Shown here one piece after another: positions 7,677 through 15,466 of a stretch of DNA of 53,032 bases. Under the pieces are notes generated by a model that was given only the letters and a program-made list of their open reading frames with translations, was not told where the DNA came from and did not search any database. Position numbers and translations under genes: made by a program. This DNA is from JALHTG01 sp964653695 (lineage in GTDB: Archaea > Thermoproteota > Bathyarchaeia > 40CM-2-53-6 > JALHTG01). Position 1 is the first letter of the stretch. Each line of letters opens with the position of its first letter. Location of the stretch: positions 1-53,032 of the forward strand of contig CAZZFQ010000003.1 in the NCBI GenBank assembly GCA_964653695.1. Reading direction: 5' to 3'.

Positions 7677-7906
7677 TAACCCATCCTAAGCTCTCTGTCT
7701 TGAACGTTGCTCCAATTAAGATATTGTGATCTCAGCTGTTCTCTGAGATACAGTGGGGAGCTCTTGGCTATGAAGAGGTTTGCGAGCGTACTGATTAGGC
7801 GATCTCTCTGGCGTAGCCAATCAACCTCCGAGCACACCTTATGATTGAACATGATCATTGGATTTGTGCAGCAGACGCCACCTGCAACCTTTAGCACGCT
7901 TTCCAA
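7670..7906 (-). CDS. Hypothetical protein, doubtful
   Basis: This is a 78-residue open frame overlapping the start of the aspartic protease by 7 bases. That overlap is what a co-translated partner would show. The sequence (for example VDWLRQRDRLISTLANLF) is mildly helical and has no motif I recognise. It does not resemble the RHH-DUF5678 partner seen at 14548. It may not be a real gene. Confidence 0.3.
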   Translation of the reverse strand: MESVLKVAGGVCCTNPMIMFNHKVCSEVDWLRQRDRLISTLANLFIAKSSPLYLREQLRSQYLNWSNVQDRELRMGYC

Positions 7907-7945
7907 TGAATGAATGAGAATCTTGACCCAGATAAGCTTCTTTCG

Positions 7946-9637
7946 TTATGTTCCGCTTGCTACGACTGTGATCTCGTCAGATTGCTGTATTCCATCATTG
8001 TTTGTGTCGGTCCACTTGCAGATGTAGTATCCTTCAGTGTAGCTTGCAAGGTTCGGATAGACGATATCTGCGAAGTAGACGCCGCCCGCATATGTGCCCG
8101 TATGCGCGATCCCCCACATCGAGAAGACCGTCCTAGACCCGTCCTTGTAGATCTGCAACACGAAGTAGTCTGCCTTGTTGTAGTCGTATGTTGATTTTGC
8201 AACTGAGTAGACCGGTGTTGACCCAGTCATGAACCTGTAATGGGTGGCGTCCATTGAGAAGGTTATCAATGCGTATCCCAGTCCTTCATAGTAGTTGACA
8301 ATCTTGCTAGCTACATAGCCCCCGAAGAGGACAACGTTGCCAGTGAACAACGGCGCCCCCGTAACCTGGTTAACCTTGCTCGAATCGGTTTGAATAATTA
8401 TGTTCTGTGGCGGGTTGCTGCATTTGCCATATATGAAACCAAGCGCAGAATCATCATACATATTGCCCGTCCGAACGAAGTAGACGGCTCGTGAGGCAGC
8501 ACCCAATATGCTTCCAGCGACTTCACTCAGTGTAGGAGCAATGGCGACACGGATCTTGACAACCCTGCCAGGAGACGTATTCGTTCCGAAGTATGCGAAC
8601 CCATTGGCCACATCAATGACAGCCGAGTAGAGGTACGCGTCCGCCGAAAGCAAGGTCAACGCTTCCACACGTGTAAAGTCTGAGAACTTGACCTTGGCAA
8701 CCCTGCCTGGATCTGTCCAAGTTCCGAAGTACGCAAAGCCATTAACAGCATCAAAGACGGCTGAGCGGGGAAAGCTCTCGCCTGAGTCTAGGGTTAGCAC
8801 TTGAATTCGCATGAAGTCTACAAGCCGAATCTTAACGATCCTGCCTGGCGACGTGTCTGCTGCAAAATATGCGAAACCGTTGACGGCGTCTATGACGGCG
8901 GAGGAGGGATTGTTTTCGCCCGGGTCTAGCACTAGGGCCCCGTAACGGGTGAAATCTGATAGTCTGACCTTCACAATCCTGCCTGGCGATGTCTGTGTTC
9001 CAAAGTATGCGAAACCACCGGCAGGATCAATGACGGCTGACCTGAGAAGATTCTCACCTGAAAGCAGAGTCAATGTTCCCGCATGGGAGAAGTCTGAAAG
9101 CCTTACCTTCACAATCTTGCCTGGCGATGTTTCCGTTCCGAAATATGCAAAGCCACCGGCAGTGTCAATGACAGCTGCATGAACGTTGTTTTCGCCTGAA
9201 CCGAGATTCAGTGTTCCAGCGATGGTGAAGTTGGAGAGCCTCACCCTAATGATCTTGCCTGGTAACGTGTGTGTTCCGAAGTATGCGAAACCTCCAGTGG
9301 GATCAATGACGGCGCAAGGAAGATAGTTTTGGCCTGAGCTCAGAGTCAGTGTTCCGGCATGGGTAAAGTTGGAAAGTCGGACCCTAATGATCCTGCCCGG
9401 CGATGTCCACGTGCCGAAGTATGCAAAGCCACCCGCAGGATCAATGACAGCTGACTGGAGATAACTCTCATCTGAAAGCAAGCTTAAAGCTCCTAGACGA
9501 CTCAACGCGTATGCCGCTGGAACTGCTGTCAGCTGAAACATCAAAGCACACACAGAAATCGAAATGAGACAAAGCGCTTTGATCTTCCATAAGCTTAGAG
9601 AATACTTTTTGTTTCTTCGGATGTCTGAAAGACTCAT
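7946..9637 (-). CDS. Secreted seven-repeat beta-propeller protein with shared EF-hand-tailed surface module
   Basis: The product has 563 residues from the ATG at 9637; an earlier TTG at 9670 would add 11. It starts with an export signal (LCLISISVCALMFQLTAVPAAYA). Seven near-identical 46-residue repeats follow (consensus SAVIDPAGGFAYFGTxTSPG then RIVKVRLSDF), enough for a closed seven-bladed beta-propeller. From about residue 384 comes the module shared with three neighbours: VYFVRTGNMYDDSALGF, VVLFGGYVASKIVNYYEG, SRTVFSMWGIAHTGTYAGG, and a final EF-hand-like loop DTNNDGIQQSDE before VVASG. It looks like a cell-surface adhesin or scaffold. A TATA-like box (CTTAAGTAA, about 9688-9696) fits this start with a short leader. 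The ligand is unknown. Confidence 0.8.
   Translation of the reverse strand: MSLSDIRRNKKYSLSLWKIKALCLISISVCALMFQLTAVPAAYALSRLGALSLLSDESYLQSAVIDPAGGFAYFGTWTSPGRIIRVRLSNFTHAGTLTLSSGQNYLPCAVIDPTGGFAYFGTHTLPGKIIRVRLSNFTIAGTLNLGSGENNVHAAVIDTAGGFAYFGTETSPGKIVKVRLSDFSHAGTLTLLSGENLLRSAVIDPAGGFAYFGTQTSPGRIVKVRLSDFTRYGALVLDPGENNPSSAVIDAVNGFAYFAADTSPGRIVKIRLVDFMRIQVLTLDSGESFPRSAVFDAVNGFAYFGTWTDPGRVAKVKFSDFTRVEALTLLSADAYLYSAVIDVANGFAYFGTNTSPGRVVKIRVAIAPTLSEVAGSILGAASRAVYFVRTGNMYDDSALGFIYGKCSNPPQNIIIQTDSSKVNQVTGAPLFTGNVVLFGGYVASKIVNYYEGLGYALITFSMDATHYRFMTGSTPVYSVAKSTYDYNKADYFVLQIYKDGSRTVFSMWGIAHTGTYAGGVYFADIVYPNLASYTEGYYICKWTDTNNDGIQQSDEITVVASGT
8545..9480 (-). repeat. Tandem array of seven 138-bp repeats (propeller blades)
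   Basis: The seven propeller blades are each 46 codons long, with a highly conserved core (GGFAYFGT...SPGRI). The spacing is regular throughout. Nucleotide similarity between units is high enough that copy number could vary by recombination. Confidence 0.85.
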
Positions 9638-9670
9638 CTTACGATCTACCTTATGATGCAAACCAACCAA

Positions 9671-10031
9671 AGGCCGCGAATCGTTACTTAAGACTTGTCA
9701 AGGATCCAGTTAGCACCACCATCGCATTAGCTACCTATTCACTACACACGCATCGGCCTCGCGTGTTCTTCTCGTCCGTGTCACCGGTATGGAATAGAGA
9801 CTAGTACGGATACTACGAAAGTGATATCAAAGAAAGCTATCTCACTGTGCCTTCTCGCTCCAACATCTGGACATGCCTTCCTCTGCTGCTAGACCGTCAG
9901 AAAATCCCATTCCGCCTCGTACAACCTGAATTGGTTGGATTGACTCTCGGCCCTAAGCTCTCCTGTGTTTAGATCCTAATCGGATAATTCTTTCTTGAAC
10001 TGGATGTGACGTAAATACGGAATATCTAGTT
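9671..10031. other. Intergenic region between two surface-protein genes
   Basis: Apart from the TATA-like box for the propeller gene near 9690, I see no gene or structured element. Confidence 0.4.
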
Positions 10032-11603
10032 TCATATCTGGCCGAAGAAAGCCTTGATTGCTTGGCGTGTTGCCTCACCGTACGGTTGCAGAGTGAACGA
10101 GGCGAAGTCGTCGTCCCAAGAGAATCCAACACCTCTAGGAGCGGCTTTGAGATAAGCATCAAAAGCAATCTGTGCGTTCCTCAATTCATTCTGTCTAACA
10201 TAATCAGGAAGGGATGTCCCGGGGACAAACTCGCACATCCAGTATTCACCGACCATCCACGGAACATGCTTTCCCTTAGCTAGGGTAGCGAACTTCTGGT
10301 AACTGTCAGAGAAGATATGTCTAATATTCTCTTCAGAGAGATTTTCGCTAAAGCCTACGTCACACCCAACTATATCAACATCCTTGAAGTATGCGTCTAC
10401 TGCCTCGGCACTCAATGTCCAGATCGAATCGCTTATCTGGAGGATGATTCTACCGGAGAAAACTTGACGAATCGTGGAGGCTGCCAATGGCATGAAGTCG
10501 ATGAGATTCTTGTTAATGTCATCGCTGCTCCACCCTTGATTTGCAAAGAGCATCTCCACTTCGCTCACCCCGAAATAATCAACTCCCATGCCTTGAAGGG
10601 TTTGTGCGTTTGTCCTCACAAAGTCCAGAAAAGCTGTCTTGAATACCGAGTAGGATGGAAGTTGAGGGATGTCTTTGCCTGGAGAAGCAGTGGGGGTAAC
10701 CCAAACAGCCAATCCGGCCCTTTTCACGTTACTGATGCACTCATAGAGATAGTTGAGGTTGATTGCTGCGTATATGTTGCCTTGCAGCTGCCCAGTTAGG
10801 AAAAGCTGAACAGTGTTGAATCCAGTCGCCTTCATCTTCGCCAAATACTCATCTGTAAACATTGGTCTAAGCTGCTGGTTGTAGATCCACGGACCCAGAT
10901 GGAGCGCCTTTACGGTTGCTCGTGTGCTTTCCCCGCTTGCAACAACAGTGATCTCATTCGACTGCTGTATTCCATCATTATTCAAGTCGGTCCATTTACA
11001 GATCAGGTAGCCTTGCGTGTAGGCTGACAGATTCGGGCAGATTACGTCGCAGAAGTAGACTCCTCCAGCATAGGTCCCTGTCTGCGCTATGCCCCAAACG
11101 GAGAAAATGGTCCTCGATCCATTCATGTAGATTTGTATCACGAAGTAGTCAACCCTATTGTAGTCATACGTGGATCTCAAAACAGAGTAAGCGATTGCCG
11201 CACCTCTCATAAACTTGAAGCGGTTCACATCCATAGAGAAGGTAATAGGAGCGCATCCGAGTCCTTCATAGTAGTCCTCAACCTTATTGGCCATGCAACC
11301 ACCGAAGAGAACCATACTTCCAGCGAACTCCGGAGCACCCGTGCTCTGGGTAACCTTGGATGAATCGGCTTGAGTCACAATATTCTGGGGGCTACTGCAT
11401 TTAGCGTATACGAATCCAAGCGCCGAATCGTCATAGATGTTGCCGGTTCGAACGAAGTGGATAGTTCCAGCAGGGGCACTCAGTATGGTTGTTGAGAGTT
11501 GATTTAGAGCAGGTCCAGTAGCAGTCAGGTCTCGGCTTACAAACGGCGTGACGCCCAAGACAATCACAGTTACGCAGACTAGTGCTCTCAAAAGACTGCT
11601 CAC
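10032..11603 (-). CDS. Secreted TIM-barrel (glycoside hydrolase-like) protein with N-terminal shared surface module
   Basis: The 523-residue product has a signal segment (RALVCVTVIVLGVTPF). The shared module comes first here (residues about 48-210: IHFVRTGNIYDDSALGF, VLFGGCMANKVEDYYEG, SRTIFSVWGIAQTGTYAGG, and EF-hand-like DLNNDGIQQSNE). The second half (about 215-523) looks like a (beta/alpha)8 glycosidase-type barrel: YLAKMKATGFNTVQLFLTG, AGLAVWVTPTASPGKD, MGVDYFGVSEVEM, IVGCDVG, WMVGEYWMCEF, VGFSWDDD. The glutamates in GVSEVEM and VGEYW sit where acid/base and nucleophile residues occur in retaining glycosidases; this is inference. The start is GTG at 11603. The module order is reversed relative to the neighbours. 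Confidence 0.75.
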   Translation of the reverse strand: MSSLLRALVCVTVIVLGVTPFVSRDLTATGPALNQLSTTILSAPAGTIHFVRTGNIYDDSALGFVYAKCSSPQNIVTQADSSKVTQSTGAPEFAGSMVLFGGCMANKVEDYYEGLGCAPITFSMDVNRFKFMRGAAIAYSVLRSTYDYNRVDYFVIQIYMNGSRTIFSVWGIAQTGTYAGGVYFCDVICPNLSAYTQGYLICKWTDLNNDGIQQSNEITVVASGESTRATVKALHLGPWIYNQQLRPMFTDEYLAKMKATGFNTVQLFLTGQLQGNIYAAINLNYLYECISNVKRAGLAVWVTPTASPGKDIPQLPSYSVFKTAFLDFVRTNAQTLQGMGVDYFGVSEVEMLFANQGWSSDDINKNLIDFMPLAASTIRQVFSGRIILQISDSIWTLSAEAVDAYFKDVDIVGCDVGFSENLSEENIRHIFSDSYQKFATLAKGKHVPWMVGEYWMCEFVPGTSLPDYVRQNELRNAQIAFDAYLKAAPRGVGFSWDDDFASFTLQPYGEATRQAIKAFFGQI

Positions 11604-11956
11604 TTTCCCGGGACCACAAGAAGACAGCTTCCTTCCTCCTTTATGGCTACAGAATTTCTCTAACCTCTAAGGCACCTTGCCGTCACCAATAGTTATGCTT
11701 TTCTTCGCGCAGATGGGGCGGCGGCAAGACGTAACCTCTTCTATTTCTGTACCAGGGCCCGTTATAGCCGGCCATAACTGCCGCGCCAGTTCCTTGCAAT
11801 ATTCCTTCGGTTGGCACGGTTTTTATATACGTGTTTTCGGCAAGTGAATGAGCTTCAGGCTCACCGAGCCTGCTTCAGTGTAAGAGGGTTTGGATGGGTA
11901 TGAACATAACCGAGCAGAATCATGGACGTCTTCGTCAGGAGGCTTGACAAGAAATT
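11604..11956. promoter_or_regulatory. Divergent promoter region with TATA box and stem-loop
   Basis: A strong TATA-like box (TTTTTATATAC, about 11820-11830) faces the SGNH gene. About 30 bases downstream, at the expected transcription start, lies a perfect 7-bp inverted repeat with a 3-base loop (CAGGCTC-ACC-GAGCCTG, 11856-11872). An AGGAGG at about 11939-11944 precedes the TTG start at 11957. The leader would be about 100 bases, which is long for archaea. Confidence 0.5.
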
Positions 11957-13549
11957 TTGAATAGTGTCACATTCCGCTTCAGGAAGACAGGCAGCAGAGT
12001 TCTGAGCTTGATCTTTTTCGCTGCAATGGTGGCCTTGTCATTCTCTTCTTCCCGCCTTATTCCGTACGCGTCAGGCGTTTCTCAATTCAACCCTAACCCT
12101 CCTGCTAGTCCGGTCCGTCTGATCTTTATTCACCATTCCACGGGTGAGAACTGGCTGGCTGATGACAACGGCGGACTGGGCATAGCCTTGCGAAATAACA
12201 ACTACTACGTTAGCGACACCAACTATGGCTGGGGGCCAGACAGCATAGGCGATACCACAGACATCGGTCACTGGTGGCTTTGGTTCCGTGGACCCAAAAG
12301 TACCAGCTATCTGAATGCGCTCTACACAGAGAACGGGCAGTACTGTTCCTATTCACGTCTATCCGCCAATCCCGGCGGTGAGAACCTTATTGTAATGTTT
12401 AAATCGTGTTTTCCAAACTCTGCGCTGGACGGTGACCCGAACGCCCCCATACCGCCGATAGGGAGCAACCCTCTGCGCGGAGAGAGCTGCAGCTCGTCAT
12501 ATCATACGATAGCCAATGCCAAGGGCGTCTACATCGATCTTCTAGAGTATTTCCGAACAAGACAGGACAAATTGTTCATCGTCATAACTGCCCCACCTCA
12601 GACTGATCCAACTTTCGCGAGCAACGCCCGCGCCTTCAATATGTGGCTGGTAAGCGACTGGCTCATGAACTACGCCTACAAGAATGTGTTCGTGTTTGAC
12701 TTCTACAATGTGCTCACGACCAATGGCGGCAATCCAAACACCAACGATTTGAATCAAGCAACTGGTAATCATCATCGTTGGTGGAATAACGCCATACAAC
12801 ACAAGACCGACGGTGACGACGACAGCAATCCCAATATCCTAGAATATCCAAGCGCAAGCGACGACGACCATCCAAGCAAGGCCGGCAACCTAAAAGCCAC
12901 AGGCGAATTCCTGCCACTGCTGAACATCGCATACAACCGCTGGAAAGAGGTTAGCACAATCGGACTCAACCAAGTATCTAGCGCGATACTGAATGCTCCT
13001 GCGAGAACCGTCTATTATGTTCGGACAGGCAATATGTATGATGATTCTGCGCTTGGATTCGTATACGCCAAATCCAGTAATCCTCAGAACATGATCATTC
13101 AGACTGACGCAAGCAAGGTCAACCAGGTTACAGGTGCACCGCTCTTCACTGGCAACGTTGTTCTCTTCGGTGGCTACGGAGCCAGCAAGGTTGTCAACTA
13201 CTATGAGAGGACAATGGGATATGTTCGCATCTCCTTCTCATATAATGCAACCCACTACAGGTTCATGAAAGGTTCAACAGTCGTCTATTCTGTTTCGATG
13301 CCTACCTACAACTCCAGCAAGGCCGACTATTTCCTGCTACAGATCTTCATGGACGGGTCTAGGACGGTCTTCTCGATGTGGGGGATCGCGCACACAGGCA
13401 CATATGCAAGCGGAGTATATTTTGCGGACGTAGTCTATCCCAGCTTGGCGTCCTACACGCAGGGCTACTACATCTGCAAGTGGACCGACCTAAACAACGA
13501 CGGCATACAACAATCGAATGAAATAACCGCCGTCGCAAGCGGAACATAG
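11957..13549 (+). CDS. Secreted SGNH/GDSL-like hydrolase with C-terminal shared surface module
   Basis: The 530-residue product begins at TTG (11957) with a signal segment (VLSLIFFAAMVALSF). The first domain (about 52-330) looks like an SGNH hydrolase: the serine block is IFIHHSTGENW (S61), a later block is VMFKSCFPNSA, and the C-terminal Asp/His block is SASDDDHPSKAG (D302-D304, H305). Such enzymes often deacylate glycans or esters. From about residue 335 comes the shared module: VYYVRTGNMYDDSALGF, VVLFGGYGASKVVNYYE, SRTVFSMWGIAHTGTYASG and a final EF-hand-like DLNNDGIQQSNE. A 42-base run (13351-13392) is identical to the module of the propeller gene, showing recent copying. Substrate and attachment mode are not visible. 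Confidence 0.78.
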   Translation: MNSVTFRFRKTGSRVLSLIFFAAMVALSFSSSRLIPYASGVSQFNPNPPASPVRLIFIHHSTGENWLADDNGGLGIALRNNNYYVSDTNYGWGPDSIGDTTDIGHWWLWFRGPKSTSYLNALYTENGQYCSYSRLSANPGGENLIVMFKSCFPNSALDGDPNAPIPPIGSNPLRGESCSSSYHTIANAKGVYIDLLEYFRTRQDKLFIVITAPPQTDPTFASNARAFNMWLVSDWLMNYAYKNVFVFDFYNVLTTNGGNPNTNDLNQATGNHHRWWNNAIQHKTDGDDDSNPNILEYPSASDDDHPSKAGNLKATGEFLPLLNIAYNRWKEVSTIGLNQVSSAILNAPARTVYYVRTGNMYDDSALGFVYAKSSNPQNMIIQTDASKVNQVTGAPLFTGNVVLFGGYGASKVVNYYERTMGYVRISFSYNATHYRFMKGSTVVYSVSMPTYNSSKADYFLLQIFMDGSRTVFSMWGIAHTGTYASGVYFADVVYPSLASYTQGYYICKWTDLNNDGIQQSNEITAVASGT

Positions 13550-14224
13550 CATGACCGTATGAGAAGGCTGTCAATAGGCGGCGCTTCTCACAGGATGGGC
13601 TTACGCCTTCTTGCGTAAGGCACCTCATATTGTCTCAGTGACGTTTGACTGCCTAGGCAGGGCCCCTCCCTATGTCATGGTGAATTACGCTTGCGTCCAA
13701 TGAAGAGAAGATCCTGGTAGATCCACTCTTGGCACAGTTCGAGGAAGAAGCGATGGCCGAGGCGCTCTCAGGACCATACGAGCCTGTTCAAATCGCCAAA
13801 TCCGAAATCTTGCGCAGATGCTTATGACAATAGCGCGGAGCCACCTCTGACGGTCGTATGCTTCAATAATGCGAAGAAGGAGGAGGAAACAGCCTGGCGT
13901 GCCTTCACAACGTAAAGCAGCGCTAACTCAATCGAGATGGGAATGATGGAGGAAATATCTATCCATATGCACCGACCATGGCTTGACTTGGACTCGAACA
14001 ACAGCAAATTGGGCTTCAGTGAAAATCAAGTTCATCGCAGAAGCGTTGTATCACTTGCACGAATTGCTCGGGCCATTTGCCACGATTCAGAACTCAGCTC
14101 TGTCACGTAGTTTGATTCACGCCAAGATGGATCGCCATGTGCTACGAGCACTCACTGTCGTGTCTGGGCAGAGGGCTACACTTATAGAAGTGAGGGAAAC
14201 AGAAGTTACATAGAGAGCCTATCG
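13550..14224. other. Gap with a short coding-like remnant
   Basis: A 47-codon plus-strand frame at 13684-13827 reads coherently (EEKILVDPLLAQFEEEAMAE...VQIAKSEILRRCL) but begins straight after a stop without ATG or GTG, so it is probably a gene remnant. A TATA-like box (CTTATAG, about 14178-14184) stands upstream of the MNT remnant at 14225. Nothing else is evident. Confidence 0.35.
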
Positions 14225-14443
14225 ATGCCAGACCTCAAGATTCAGCACGAGTACAAAGAGCTCGCGGAAGAGTATGCTGGACTTGTGAAGGCGCATTTCA
14301 ATGGCCGTCTAAGGTCGATCTGCTTCTTCGGGTCCGCCGCATTGGGGAATAGATTCCTAGAAGCCGAATGGCATGCTCACCAATCCTCGAGCTGTCTGCA
14401 AACCACTAAGTTCATCCACTGCATACCTCTCAAGCTCTCATAG
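14225..14443 (+). pseudogene. Truncated MNT nucleotidyltransferase
   Basis: The first 45 residues look like the start of an MNT protein (a helix, then LRSICFFGSAALGNRF, which carries the GS motif). The sequence then loses the expected SDxDLxV motif and continues in unrelated residues to a stop, which points to a frameshift or deletion near 14357. Its TATA-like promoter is still recognisable. This is a third trace of HEPN/MNT systems in the window. Confidence 0.65.
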
Positions 14444-14547
14444 TCATTCTATTCAGCGACAGGCGTGGAGGATGTCCCTGCAGTAGGTCTTTGATGAAAA
14501 AGTTTATCAAACCGTCCAGAGGTTCAAGAACCGAGTGTCATTATGCA

Positions 14548-14922
14548 ATGGATGTCATTATCCGAGGCATGAGGACTCGCATCTACCGCGAGTTCAAGGC
14601 TCAAGCCAACAAAATGGGTCTAAGGCTGAGCGATGCCCTACAGAAGGCGATTGAGAGATGGTTGCTGGAGAACTCTCAATCAAGCCTTGTTATGAACGAT
14701 CCAAACCAGTTGGCCTTTGCCAAACTGGCGAGTCAGATAGAGTCAAAGTATCGCGGCAAATACGTGGCTATGTGCGGTGGCAAACTATACGTAGCTGAGA
14801 CACTTGAAGACCTTGCACGCCAGCTCAAGGAAGCAGGCATCGCAAGAGCAGTCGTATCTCATGTTGGCGCTGATGAGTCAGGGGAAGGCGGCGAGTGGTT
14901 TTGGGGATCTATAGAACGCTAA
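14548..14922 (+). CDS. RHH DNA-binding plus DUF5678-like protein, partner of aspartic protease
   Basis: The product has 124 residues from the ATG at 14548; the frame opens 19 codons earlier at TTG 14491. A TATA-like box at about 14500-14507 favours the later start. The N-terminal 45 residues resemble a ribbon-helix-helix antitoxin-like domain (MRTRIYREFKAQANKMGLRL then SDALQKAIERWL). The C-terminal part (about 72-110) resembles DUF5678: KYRGKYVAMCGGKLYVAETL, where the wording 'protein is carried at all times' is typical (GK-V/W-VA...GG). The gene is followed 41 bases later by a clan AA aspartic protease. DUF5678 proteins often sit beside such proteases in archaea. A regulatory or antitoxin-like role for the RHH part is inferred. 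Confidence 0.72.
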   Translation: MDVIIRGMRTRIYREFKAQANKMGLRLSDALQKAIERWLLENSQSSLVMNDPNQLAFAKLASQIESKYRGKYVAMCGGKLYVAETLEDLARQLKEAGIARAVVSHVGADESGEGGEWFWGSIER

Positions 14923-14963
14923 ACTGCCACAGTTACGATATTGAAGCCAAGCCGGAGAGACCT

Positions 14964-15317
14964 ATGATACATGTATCAATAACCGGGCCTGCCACAGGCA
15001 GAGAGATGAAATTCACGGCAGCCGCGGACACAGGTTTCTCAGGGTACCTCCTGGTCCCCATGGAAACATATCTGGAGTATTCTGAGTTGGAGCTGCCCGT
15101 AAGGGATTTCCTTACATACAGGACCATCGTTGGGCCGATTGTGCTTCGAAGGGCCAGAGTCACAGCGGCGATCCTCGGAGACAGATTCGAAACCTTCATA
15201 GAAACCCCGCTCATTGGAATGGGTAGGTTCCTTCTTGGACGTCGTATTCTCAACGCTCTTCGGCTTGCGTTGCTCGGTCCGGAGAAGAGATCCTGCCTCC
15301 TAGAAGAGCAGGGATAA
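14964..15317 (+). CDS. Clan AA aspartic protease-like protein, DUF5678-linked
   Basis: The product has 117 residues from the ATG at 14964, which has a GGAGAG ribosome site 5-10 bases upstream. An open frame extends to 14895 and would overlap the RHH-DUF5678 gene. The retropepsin motif is AADTGFSGYLLVP near residues 21-33, the DTGFSG variant common in small archaeal and bacterial family members. The C-terminal segment TPLIGMGRFLLGRRILNALR corresponds to the second conserved glycine-containing strand. It probably works as a dimer. The substrate may be the linked partner, but nothing in the sequence proves this. Confidence 0.75.
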   Translation: MIHVSITGPATGREMKFTAAADTGFSGYLLVPMETYLEYSELELPVRDFLTYRTIVGPIVLRRARVTAAILGDRFETFIETPLIGMGRFLLGRRILNALRLALLGPEKRSCLLEEQG

Positions 15318-15437
15318 CCATACCAACAGAAGTGATAACTGCAACAGCCCCAGCTACTTAGCCGCATCATAAAGCCCTAAGACACACGCTTGGGCCCTTT
15401 GGTCAGATTCACTCATCTGGACTAGGTAGGTGAGGCG

Positions 15438-15443
15438 TTAAAT
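15438..15443 (+). promoter_or_regulatory. TATA box for leaderless surface-protein mRNA
   Basis: GTTAAATAG is centred about 26 bases upstream of the ATG at 15467, the usual distance to the transcription start in archaea. The mRNA is therefore predicted to be leaderless or nearly so. Confidence 0.55.
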
Positions 15444-15466
15444 AGAACAATCACTGATATCAAGAA

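Noticed and set aside
8545..9480. Regular repeats considered as CRISPR
   Set aside because: The repeats are contiguous 138-bp coding units without variable spacers; they are protein blades.
13983..14213. 76-codon frame before the MNT remnant
   Set aside because: I considered a HEPN partner for the MNT fragment, but the sequence lacks the HEPN helices and motif order.
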